The notes beneath the pieces are model-generated. The model did no database searches, was not told the DNA's origin, and saw nothing but the letters and a program-made list of their open reading frames with translations. This document shows positions 1 through 6,015 of a stretch of DNA of 10,083 bases, piece by piece. Made by a program: the position numbers and the translations under genes. The stretch comes from Vulcanimicrobiota bacterium (GTDB lineage Bacteria > Eremiobacterota > Eremiobacteria > Baltobacterales > Baltobacteraceae): NCBI GenBank assembly GCA_028287545.1, contig JAQBPL010000048.1:1-10083 (forward strand), given 5' to 3'. How positions within the stretch are numbered: the stretch's first letter is position 1; every line of letters begins with the position of its first letter.

Positions 1-1676
1 CGCCGTTCGATCCGGAAGAGCTCGAACGTTGCCCAGCGTGACGGCGTGCCGCGCGGCGCGTGTCCGCGCAGCATCTCCTCATATCGCCATGCGAGGCCCG
101 CTCGCCCGTCGCTCACGACCACCGGTATCAGCCGGACGTCCGCCTGCAACCGCGGCTGGTGCACGAGCGCAGCGGGGCGCGTCAAGAGAAACGCGTTCGA
201 GCTGCCGCCCTCGATGACGGTGCTGCGGCAGCGCCCCTCGCGATCCGATCGCAGCAAGAGCAGCCGCGTGTCGTCGCGCAGCCCGTTCGCGAGCACCACT
301 TCAGGCGCCGTCTGCTCCTCCGCGACGAGGAGCGGCCGCGCTCGCGCGTCGATCGTATGGACGATCGGGAAGACGCTCGCGTCGTACCACGTATCCCACC
401 AGTACGGCGCACCGACGACCCGGGTCGACGACGTCAACGATGCGCCCAGGAGCAAGGCGCCGGCGGCAAGTGCGGCGAGTCGCTCGATCCAACTCTTCTT
501 GGACGCCGCCACGCCACATGCGACCGCCCCCGCGACGACCAGTTCGAGCGCGATCAGCAACGGCATCTCGTACCGAGCGAGCAGCACCAGCGCCAGGTGC
601 CAGTGTAAGTCGACCAGCATGAGGACGCCGACCGTCGGGAGGGAGAGCGTCGCCAGAAAGAGCAACGCGCGGCGCCCATTCGCGGTGCGCGAAAGGATGC
701 CGATCGCGCCGGCGATGATCGCCGCGATCGGGAGTATCAGCCACCAGAGCCGGACCTTCCAGAAGTCGAGCGCGAAGAACGGCAGGGAGAGGTTGTACGC
801 CCACTTCGGCAGCACGAACGTCGAGAAATCGTAACCTCCAGTCGTCGGCAGGTGTGCGGCGATATCTCCCCGGTGGCGGAGCGCCACGAACAGCCACGGC
901 AACCACAGGGCGACGGCGGGAAGCGCCGCAAGGAGATAGGATCGCACGGCCGGGCGAGCGTTGCCGCGATCGAGGACGACCCAGACCGCGTGACCGGCCA
1001 CAACGGCGGCGAAGAGCGTGTAGTCGTAGAGCCCGATAAGGAGCGCGACGCTATAGGTCGCCCAGTCTCGCGGTGCGCGAGTACGTGCCGCTCGCAGCAG
1101 CGCTGCGGACGATGCAGCGATCGCGAGCATCAGCAAGCTGTAGCCGCGCGCTTCACGAGCATACGCGACGGCGAACGGCGAGACCGCGAAGAGCGCGCCG
1201 GCGACCGCCGCGGCGAGATTCGAGCGGAACAGCTCGCCGGCGAGCCACGCGACGGCGGGGATCGCGAGGACTCCGAGAATGGCCGCCAGCGTCCGCGGGG
1301 CGACCGCGGAGCTTCCGATCAATCGCTCCCACCCCCATACCAGCGCGTAGTAGAGAGGCGGCCATTGCGGCTCGTCGTGCGCAAGCGTCTGGACGATCGC
1401 GGGAACGCCGCGAGCCGACGGCGTGAAAAAGCGCACGCGCCATGACGCGACGTCATGCACGCGATCGTCAAACGACGACGTGAGTTCTTCCTCGGAGACA
1501 CCCGCGACGCGAAATACCGTCCAAACCTCGTCGTCGAACACGACTTGACGGTCGAGACGGCAGACGCGGAGCGCGATGCCGCACAAAATCACGACGGCGA
1601 GCGCGACCAACGCCAGGCGGATCGCTCGGGTGAGGGGCCGCCGGGCGGGGGACGGCGTCGTGTCGGGGGTGGCCAT
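1..1676 (-). CDS. GT-C membrane glycosyltransferase, GT39/ArnT (PMT_2-like) family, C-terminus cut by window edge
   Basis: Reading the minus strand from ATG 1676 gives 558 codons with no stop before the window edge, so the 3' end is missing. The protein has about ten hydrophobic segments (roughly residues 19-38, 128-147, 155-175, 180-197, 206-232, 246-267, 309-330, 336-357, 374-391, 398-416). The first extracytoplasmic loop carries FDDEVW (47-52), the acidic motif of GT-C enzymes, and DEPQWPPLYY (101-110), which matches the PPLYY signature of this family. AREARGY (173-179) is also typical. From about residue 418 a non-membrane C-terminal domain begins. Family knowledge: these enzymes move a sugar from a polyprenyl-phosphate carrier to a lipid, protein or polysaccharide on the outer face of the membrane. 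The substrate is not predictable here. The start is supported by the positively charged N-terminus before the first membrane segment. The ribosome site is weak (AAGAG about nine bases upstream). The gene diverges from the PqaA-family gene. Confidence 0.85.
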   Translation of the reverse strand, partial: MATPDTTPSPARRPLTRAIRLALVALAVVILCGIALRVCRLDRQVVFDDEVWTVFRVAGVSEEELTSSFDDRVHDVASWRVRFFTPSARGVPAIVQTLAHDEPQWPPLYYALVWGWERLIGSSAVAPRTLAAILGVLAIPAVAWLAGELFRSNLAAAVAGALFAVSPFAVAYAREARGYSLLMLAIAASSAALLRAARTRAPRDWATYSVALLIGLYDYTLFAAVVAGHAVWVVLDRGNARPAVRSYLLAALPAVALWLPWLFVALRHRGDIAAHLPTTGGYDFSTFVLPKWAYNLSLPFFALDFWKVRLWWLILPIAAIIAGAIGILSRTANGRRALLFLATLSLPTVGVLMLVDLHWHLALVLLARYEMPLLIALELVVAGAVACGVAASKKSWIERLAALAAGALLLGASLTSSTRVVGAPYWWDTWYDASVFPIVHTIDARARPLLVAEEQTAPEVVLANGLRDDTRLLLLRSDREGRCRSTVIEGGSSNAFLLTRPAALVHQPRLQADVRLIPVVVSDGRAGLAWRYEEMLRGHAPRGTPSRWATFELFRIER

Positions 1677-1743
1677 CAAGGTGCACTCTTGTCGTCGGAG
1701 CGTGCAAGCGAGACGGCCGATTGGGTGAACAGCAGAGCAGGTG

Positions 1744-1773
1744 AGACGGAGGCTCGTCAGCACCCGTCTTTTT
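1744..1773 (+). terminator. Terminator-like hairpin with T-tract upstream of the PqaA-family gene
   Basis: AGACGG (1744-1749) pairs with CCGTCT (1764-1769). Inside this stem, GCT (1752-1754) pairs with AGC (1759-1761) around a four-base CGTC loop, leaving a 2x2 internal loop. Five T residues (1769-1773) follow. This is the form of a Rho-independent terminator read on the plus strand. No plus-strand gene lies upstream in the window, so it may stop transcription antisense to the glycosyltransferase, or act as a leader attenuator if a promoter lies further upstream. The stem is short and unproven. Confidence 0.45.
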
Positions 1774-1809
1774 CCCTCCGCCGCGGCCCGGCATCCGCAG
1801 GGCATGCGC

Positions 1810-1815
1810 TATCAT
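1810..1815 (+). promoter_or_regulatory. Possible -10 element for the PqaA/DUF190/phosphoesterase cluster
   Basis: TATCAT matches the sigma-70 -10 consensus at five of six positions and stands out in GC-rich surroundings. It would place the transcription start near 1822 and give a leader of about 30 bases that includes the ribosome binding site. No recognisable -35 hexamer is found 16-18 bases upstream, so the call is weak. Confidence 0.3.
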
Positions 1816-1842
1816 CGAGACACGGGATTTCGTTGCAGGTTC

Positions 1843-1849
1843 GGAGGGG
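1843..1849 (+). promoter_or_regulatory. Ribosome binding site that sets the PqaA-family start at 1854
   Basis: GGAGGGG lies four bases before ATG 1854, a strong Shine-Dalgarno match. It decides the start against the longer in-frame frame that opens at 1455. Confidence 0.75.
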
Positions 1850-1853
1850 CGCA

Positions 1854-3263
1854 ATGTCCTCGAACGTGACGCGGTCCCAATTCTTGGTCGGCTCGCTTTT
1901 CACGGCTACGTCGGGACTGCTTTCGCCCGTCCCGGCGCTCGCGCTCGAGGAGACCGCGCTCGACCGCTACGTCGCGACGCCCGACCCGCAGTATGGGTAC
2001 AAGCTGCTGAGGGCGCAAGCGGCCGACGGATGCATGGCATACGTCCTGGAGCTGACCTCGCAGCGGTGGCGTGACGCTGCCGAGGTCGACCGGCCGGTTT
2101 GGAAACACTGGCTGACGATCGTCGTACCCGACGAAGTCCGCACGAACGTCGGCGCGTTGATCGTCAGCGGCGGTTCGAACGACGATCGCCCGCCTGCGCA
2201 CGTCGACGCTGCGCTGACGCTGCTCGCGAACAAGACACATTCCGTGGTCGGCGAGATCAACATGGTTCCCAATCAGCCGCTGACGTTTGCAGACGAGGCA
2301 AGTCCGCGGTCGGAGGACGCGCTGGTCGCCTACAGTTGGGACAAGTACCTTCGCACGGCTGACGAGCGATGGCCGCTGCGGCTGCCAATGACCAAAAGCG
2401 TGGTCCGCGCCATGGACACCGTGACCGCGTTCTGCGCGAGCGACGCCGGCCGAGGCGTCCGCGTCGACCGGTTCGTGGTCGGCGGCGCGTCGAAGCGCGG
2501 CTGGACCACCTGGACGACGGCTGCCGTCGACCGGCGCGTCGTAGGAATCGTCCCGATCGTCATCGACGTCTTGAACATCAAGCCTTCCGCGGAGCACGGG
2601 TATCGCGCGTACGGCTTTTGGCCGCCGGCTTTGCGCCCATACGAAGAGATGGGCATCATGAAGTGGATGGGCACGCCGCAGATGGACGCGCTCATGGAAA
2701 TCGAAGACCCGTACTCGTATCGGACTCGCTACACGATGCCGAAGTTCATCATCAACGCGACGGGCGACCAATTCTTCCCGCCGGATTCCTCGCAGTACTA
2801 TTTCGGCGGGCTGCCGAGCGATACGTACCTGCGCTACATCCCGAATTGCGACCATTCGCTGCGGGGCGCCGCCGTGGAGTCGGGCCACAGCGTCCTCGCG
2901 TTCCTCCACTCGATCATCGACGGGACGCCGCGACCGCGATTCTCCTGGCGCTTCGATGCGGGCGCCATCAGGGTCCATACGGCAACGATGCCGCTCTCGG
3001 TGAAATTGTGGCGCGCCGTGAACCCGAAGGCGCGGGACTTTCGGCTGCAGTCGATCGGAAGAGCCTTCACGAGCTCGTACCTGCGCGATCAGGGCGGCGG
3101 GACGTTCGTCGGCGAGATGATGCGGCCCGAACGGGGTTGGGCGGCATACCTCGTCGAGATGACCTACGCGAGCGAGACCAGCGAGATCGGCGACCAGTTC
3201 AAAGTCACGACGGGCGTCCGCATCACGCCGGACGTTCTGCCGTTCCCAGCGCCGGCGCGGTGA
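1854..3263 (+). CDS. PhoPQ-activated pathogenicity-related (PqaA-like, PF10142) exported alpha/beta-hydrolase-fold protein
   Basis: The protein has 469 residues. The N-terminus has a signal peptide: an Arg at position 7, a hydrophobic stretch from about 10 to 24, and a likely cleavage site after ALA (28-30), so the mature protein should lie outside the cytoplasm. GGASKRGWTTW (210-220) is the hallmark of the PqaA family. It contains a GxSxxG nucleophile elbow with Ser213. Likely partners of the triad are Asp305 in NATGDQFF and His334 in NCDHSL. Family knowledge: Salmonella PqaA is controlled by PhoP/PhoQ and has been linked to antimicrobial peptide resistance, but its biochemical reaction is not established. 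Nothing here shows PhoP control, and the name should not be read as evidence of virulence. The start at 1854 is fixed by the GGAGGGG site and the signal peptide. The gene leads a co-directional cluster, with a 27-base gap to the first DUF190 gene. Family assignment is firm; substrate and role are unknown. Confidence 0.88.
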   Translation: MSSNVTRSQFLVGSLFTATSGLLSPVPALALEETALDRYVATPDPQYGYKLLRAQAADGCMAYVLELTSQRWRDAAEVDRPVWKHWLTIVVPDEVRTNVGALIVSGGSNDDRPPAHVDAALTLLANKTHSVVGEINMVPNQPLTFADEASPRSEDALVAYSWDKYLRTADERWPLRLPMTKSVVRAMDTVTAFCASDAGRGVRVDRFVVGGASKRGWTTWTTAAVDRRVVGIVPIVIDVLNIKPSAEHGYRAYGFWPPALRPYEEMGIMKWMGTPQMDALMEIEDPYSYRTRYTMPKFIINATGDQFFPPDSSQYYFGGLPSDTYLRYIPNCDHSLRGAAVESGHSVLAFLHSIIDGTPRPRFSWRFDAGAIRVHTATMPLSVKLWRAVNPKARDFRLQSIGRAFTSSYLRDQGGGTFVGEMMRPERGWAAYLVEMTYASETSEIGDQFKVTTGVRITPDVLPFPAPAR

Positions 3264-3276
3264 TCCGATCGTTCCG

Positions 3277-3285
3277 AAGGGGAGG
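3277..3285 (+). promoter_or_regulatory. Strong ribosome binding site of first DUF190 gene
   Basis: AAGGGGAGG lies five bases before ATG 3291, in the 27-base gap after the PqaA-family stop codon. It suggests strong independent initiation within a shared transcript. The two genes downstream lack comparable sites and rely on stop/start overlaps. Confidence 0.7.
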
Positions 3286-3290
3286 ACGAC

Positions 3291-3632
3291 ATGGCTGACT
3301 TCAGGCCGGGTCAATTGCTGCGGATCTTCGTCAACGAGCGCGACACGTGGCATGGCGGACCGCTCTACTGCGCGATCGTCGACATGCTCAAACGCGAGCA
3401 GGTCGCCGGCGCGAGCGTCTTTCGCGGGGTCGAAGGATTCGGTGCTCACCGCGAGATCCACGCGGCGAAGATCTGGAGCTTGGGAGCCAAGCTCCCGGTC
3501 CTGATCGAGGTGATCGACGATCCCGCGAAGATCGAGACGCTTCTGCCGCACCTCGAAGCGATGATCCCTGAAGGAGCGGTCACGCTCGAACGCGTCGAGT
3601 ACGCTCACTTCACCAGACGGCCGCGAGCGTGA
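3291..3632 (+). CDS. DUF190 family PII-like protein (PF02641/COG1993), first copy
   Basis: The 113-residue protein spans the whole length of the DUF190 family. Visible family features are LLRIFVNE (9-16) as the first strand, RGVEGFG (45-51), and LPVLIEVIDDPAKIE (68-82), ending in VTLERVE (97-103). Family knowledge: DUF190 proteins have a ferredoxin-like fold resembling PII (GlnB) signalling proteins and often sit next to crcB, the fluoride exporter gene. The biochemical role is unknown, though a ligand-sensing or regulatory function is usually supposed. It has no signal peptide and should be cytoplasmic. It aligns without gaps to the next gene product, at about 40 percent identity by my hand alignment, so the pair arose by an old duplication. 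Its stop overlaps the GTG start of the second copy by four bases. Confidence 0.88.
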   Translation: MADFRPGQLLRIFVNERDTWHGGPLYCAIVDMLKREQVAGASVFRGVEGFGAHREIHAAKIWSLGAKLPVLIEVIDDPAKIETLLPHLEAMIPEGAVTLERVEYAHFTRRPRA

Positions 3633-3976
3633 AGATCGATCACAACGGCACGCTCATGCGGATCTACCTCTCCGAGAGCGCGCGTTCCGGCGGCCGCGAT
3701 GCGTTGACGGCGCTCGTCGAGGCGATCGCCGCCGCCGGGATCGCCGGCGCGACGGCGTTCAAGGGGATCGAAGGGTACGGGAGCAGCCGCGTGATCTCGT
3801 CGGAGCGTGTGGTGGACGCCTGGATGGATCTGCCGCTGCTGATCGAGGTTGTCGACGACGACGAGAAGATTCGCGCGTTCCTTCCCACGCTCGAGCGGGT
3901 TCTGTTCGACGGCCTGGTCACGCTCGAACGCGTGCAGACGCTCTTCCGTCGCACGGCGGACCGCTCTGCGCCATGA
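3629..3976 (+). CDS. DUF190 family PII-like protein, second tandem copy
   Basis: The 115-residue protein repeats the pattern of its neighbour: LMRIYLSE (9-16), FKGIEGYG (44-51), LPLLIEVVDDDEKI (68-81) and VTLERVQ (97-103), all at the same residue numbers. The GTG start at 3629 overlaps the previous stop (GTGA), and the gene's own stop overlaps the next start (ATGA), so translation of the three genes is probably coupled. Upstream of the GTG there is no good Shine-Dalgarno sequence. The region between the two main motifs differs most from copy one, and the aromatic and histidine residues around 20-26 of copy one (TWHGGPLY) are absent here. The copies may therefore differ in ligand or form a hetero-oligomer; this is inference. 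Confidence 0.87.
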   Translation: MKIDHNGTLMRIYLSESARSGGRDALTALVEAIAAAGIAGATAFKGIEGYGSSRVISSERVVDAWMDLPLLIEVVDDDEKIRAFLPTLERVLFDGLVTLERVQTLFRRTADRSAP

Positions 3977-4671
3977 AGGTGCTCCTGGTCTCCGATCTCC
4001 ACGCCAATCCGTTCGCCTTCGACGTTCTCCCGCAGGCCGATGCCGTGCTCTGCATGGGTGACCTCGTCGACTACGGCCCCGATCCTCGCGGCGCCATTGC
4101 GTGGTGCCGATCGCGGGCCGACGCCGTCGTTCACGGAAACCATGATCGCGCGCTCGCATACGACGAGGACGACGGCGTAGCGCCGGCGATGCGCGAAGCG
4201 AGCCGCTGCACGCGCGTCGTTCATCGCACGCTGCTCGACGAAGGCGACGTCGACTATCTCCGCGCGCTGCCGCGGCTCGCGACGGTTCGCATCGGCACGG
4301 TCACGTTCGCGCTCACGCATGCGTTCGCGGACGACCCGCGGCACTATGGGCCGCTGGCGGACGCCGCGGCTTCAGCGCGGGCGGCGGTTCCGGCCGCCGC
4401 CGTCGTTGCCGTTGGACACACGCACGTCCAGGGCGTCCTTGCACTGGAGGGCGCCGTCGCGGTCAACCCGGGCAGCCTTGGGATGAGCAGCGAAGGCGGC
4501 CGCGCGCACTACGCCATGTGGGAAGACGGTCGGATCACCTTGCACAGCGTGCCGTACGACGTCGCGGCGACGCTCACCGCGCTCGCCGAGATGCCCGTAC
4601 CCGACGACGTGCGCACGGTGCTCCGCGACGCCTTTCAGAACGGACGGCGTACCAATCGCGGATCGGCGTGA
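3973..4671 (+). CDS. Calcineurin-like metallophosphoesterase (YfcE-type, PF12850)
   Basis: All metal-binding motifs of the family are present in the 232 residues, in order: SDLHAN (7-12, Asp8 and His10), GDLVDYGP (29-36, Asp30), GNHD (55-58, Asn56 and His57), His115 in ALTHAF, and GHTH (148-151, His149 and His151), followed by NPGSLG (165-170). The enzyme should be a dinuclear-metal phosphoesterase or phosphodiesterase in the cytoplasm, since no signal peptide or membrane segment is seen. Its substrate cannot be told from sequence; relatives act on cyclic nucleotides, phosphodiesters or phosphoproteins. The ATG overlaps the stop of the second DUF190 gene (ATGA), with a modest GGCGGA at 3956-3961. 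It is the last gene of the plus-strand cluster. The stop at 4669-4671 lies 31 bases from the end of the oppositely oriented 70-residue gene, and I see no clear terminator in that gap. Confidence 0.88.
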   Translation: MKVLLVSDLHANPFAFDVLPQADAVLCMGDLVDYGPDPRGAIAWCRSRADAVVHGNHDRALAYDEDDGVAPAMREASRCTRVVHRTLLDEGDVDYLRALPRLATVRIGTVTFALTHAFADDPRHYGPLADAAASARAAVPAAAVVAVGHTHVQGVLALEGAVAVNPGSLGMSSEGGRAHYAMWEDGRITLHSVPYDVAATLTALAEMPVPDDVRTVLRDAFQNGRRTNRGSA

Positions 4672-4702
4672 TCGTGTGGCCCACCATCTCGAACTGCGAC
4701 GA

Positions 4703-4915
4703 TTACGGGCTCACCGCTTCGAGGTCAGGCGGCGGTGTCTCGACGCCGAGCCGCATCGCTTCGTAAATGTGCCAGAACACGTCCAAGGCGTAGTCGCCGA
4801 GCTTCTCGGGGTCGTGCTGGTCGATCGGATCCGACGAGCGCAGCGCGCCGGCGGCGAGGGTCGCGGCGGCCTGGGCAACCACGGCTTCGGGGAGGGATGC
4901 GGAAGGATTCAACAC
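4703..4915 (-). CDS. Small protein of unknown function, 70 aa
   Basis: GTG 4915 opens a 70-residue frame. A well placed AGGAGAA (4923-4929 on the minus strand) lies seven bases before it and overlaps the stop codon of the upstream oxidoreductase gene. This tight spacing supports a real gene translated from the same transcript. The protein is acidic to neutral and soluble-looking: an Ala-rich N-terminal helix (about 9-25), a segment GDYALDVFWHIYEAMRLG (40-57) that looks like an amphipathic aromatic helix, and a Pro-rich acidic tail. No metal motif, signal peptide or membrane segment is seen. I do not recognise a family. A small accessory or stability partner of the neighbouring oxidoreductase is possible but unsupported. 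Confidence 0.65.
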   Translation of the reverse strand: MLNPSASLPEAVVAQAAATLAAGALRSSDPIDQHDPEKLGDYALDVFWHIYEAMRLGVETPPPDLEAVSP

Positions 4916-4922
4916 GGTGCGA

Positions 4923-4929
4923 TTCTCCT
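4923..4929 (-). promoter_or_regulatory. Ribosome binding site of the 70-aa gene, overlapping the upstream stop codon
   Basis: On the minus strand AGGAGAA lies seven bases before GTG 4915 and shares bases 4928-4929 with the TAG stop of the MDR gene. It is the main evidence that the short reading frame is translated. Confidence 0.65.
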
Positions 4930-5929
4930 AGCTTTCGCGAATGCGGAGGACGATTTTGCCGACGACGTGGCCGCGCTCGACGCGGCGATGCGCCTCGGCG
5001 ACTTCGGCGAGCGGGTACACGGCGAGTTCGAGTGGGAGCACGCGCTCGCCGATGGCCTCCTCGAGGCGCTCGAACGTCTTGCGCGAGGACACGCCGTTGA
5101 CGCCGATGACGGGATGACGCGCTGCGACCGGTTCTGGCTCGACGCCTTCCGGGTACGCGACCGGCGCGCCGTGTTTCAAGTGGGCGAGAAACGCCGCCAG
5201 CGTGTCGCCGTTGGCGGTAACCAATGCCGCGTCCCAGCCGGGAAGCGAAGCGCGAGCGATCACCGATTCGAGCCGGCGCGCGTGCGGGGAGATCACGTGC
5301 ATGGCGCCGAGCGCATGCACGTACTCAAGCGCATCGGGTCGGGCCGTGCCGACGACCTTCGCTTTCATCCCGCTGCCGAGCCACACGCCGAGCGAACCGA
5401 CGCCGCCGCTGGCGCCGAAGACGAGCAGCACCTCGTCACGCTTCACCCCGAGCGCTTCGAGCCCAGCGAGCGCGGTCAGCGCGACGCAGGGCATAGCGCC
5501 CGCGATGTCTTGCCGAATCTGCGGCGGGACGCGCGCTGCGCGATCGCCCAGAACGCTGACGTACTCGGCGTAGAAGCCGCCCTCGCGATTGTCGTAACTA
5601 TACGCGTACACCCGATCGCCGACGCCCAGATGTTCGACGCGCTCGCCGACCGCGACGACCGTGCCGGCGCCGTCGGCGCCGAGGATCGTTCCGGATTTGA
5701 TGTCACGCCACTCGCCGGCGCGCTCCTTCGCGTCCCAAATTCCGACGCTCGCGAAATCGAGCGCGATGATCGCATGGTCGCGTTTGAGCGGGGGGACCGG
5801 GACGTCGGTGATGCGGAACGCGTCGGGTGGCCCGGCCGCGTCGACGACCGCCGCTTTCATCGTTTTCGGGACGCTCGCAGCAGGTGCGCGGCCGCTTGCG
5901 TGTTCGGTGCGAAGCATGAAGCCTATCAT
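4928..5929 (-). CDS. MDR-family NADPH:quinone-oxidoreductase-like dehydrogenase
   Basis: The frame encodes 333 residues. The N-terminal GroES-like domain holds ILGADGAGTVVAVGERV (82-98) and GDRVYAY (104-110). The Rossmann domain has the nucleotide loop FGASGGVGSLG (171-181). GTARPDALEY (194-203) after the second strand, with its Arg, points to NADPH. The C-terminal AEAHRRVERGHVVGKIVL (311-328) is typical of the medium-chain dehydrogenase/reductase superfamily. The cysteine and histidine zinc ligands of alcohol dehydrogenases are not seen, so a zinc-independent quinone or enone reductase is more likely; the substrate is unknown. The start is uncertain: ATG 5929 and ATG 5917 give extra residues, while ATG 5860 (MKAAVVDAAG) matches where the family usually begins, but none has a good ribosome site. 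The gene is followed 12 bases later by the 70-aa gene and diverges from the glucosidase. Confidence 0.85.
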   Translation of the reverse strand: MIGFMLRTEHASGRAPAASVPKTMKAAVVDAAGPPDAFRITDVPVPPLKRDHAIIALDFASVGIWDAKERAGEWRDIKSGTILGADGAGTVVAVGERVEHLGVGDRVYAYSYDNREGGFYAEYVSVLGDRAARVPPQIRQDIAGAMPCVALTALAGLEALGVKRDEVLLVFGASGGVGSLGVWLGSGMKAKVVGTARPDALEYVHALGAMHVISPHARRLESVIARASLPGWDAALVTANGDTLAAFLAHLKHGAPVAYPEGVEPEPVAARHPVIGVNGVSSRKTFERLEEAIGERVLPLELAVYPLAEVAEAHRRVERGHVVGKIVLRIRES

Positions 5930-6015
5930 CCCACCGCAGGCAAACCGAAAGAAGGTACCCGCGAATTCTAGTGTAGCGACCAGGACAATTCCGCCCGGCG
6001 CGCGATCGCTCGTTC
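5930..6015. promoter_or_regulatory. Divergent intergenic region, oxidoreductase / glucosidase
   Basis: This 86-base gap must serve genes on both strands. On the minus strand TAGAAT (5965-5970 on the plus coordinates) matches the -10 consensus at five of six positions and would give a leader of about 30 bases to ATG 5929. On the plus strand GACAAT (5984-5989) is a weaker -10 candidate. No convincing -35 boxes were found. The gap also contains the palindrome GCGATCGC (6002-6009). Confidence 0.3.

Larger units (their letters stand above)
1677..1853. promoter_or_regulatory. Divergent intergenic region between glycosyltransferase and PqaA-family gene
   Basis: These 177 bases separate two genes transcribed away from each other, so promoters for both should lie here. 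On the plus strand I see a terminator-like hairpin, a possible -10 box and a strong ribosome binding site, listed separately. On the minus strand I could not find a convincing -35/-10 pair for the glycosyltransferase. An open plus-strand frame runs through the region from 1455, but it overlaps the glycosyltransferase and lacks coding character. Confidence 0.6.

Noticed and set aside
46..834. Plus-strand frames near the left edge
   Set aside because: All lie opposite the membrane glycosyltransferase read on the minus strand and have composition typical of shadow frames.
1455..1853. In-frame upstream extension of the PqaA-family gene, giving a 602-residue product
   Set aside because: It overlaps the divergent glycosyltransferase, has no ribosome site, reads as low-complexity charged sequence, and would bury the signal peptide. 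GGAGGGG marks ATG 1854.
3264..3290. Fluoride (crcB) riboswitch upstream of the DUF190 genes
   Set aside because: The gap is only 27 bases and consists mainly of a ribosome site. The region before 1854 also lacks the conserved riboswitch motifs as far as I can see.
1812..3608. Long minus-strand frame (598 residues) opposite the PqaA-family gene and part of DUF190
   Set aside because: An Arg/Asp/Val-rich antisense shadow produced by high-GC codon bias. The plus strand encodes recognisable families over the same bases.
4672..4702. Bidirectional terminator between the phosphoesterase and the 70-aa gene
   Set aside because: The 31-base gap shows no stable stem or T-tract.
4676..5971. Plus-strand frame of 431 residues opposite the MDR gene
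   Set aside because: Antisense shadow rich in Arg, Asp and Ala; the minus strand encodes a clear MDR oxidoreductase.
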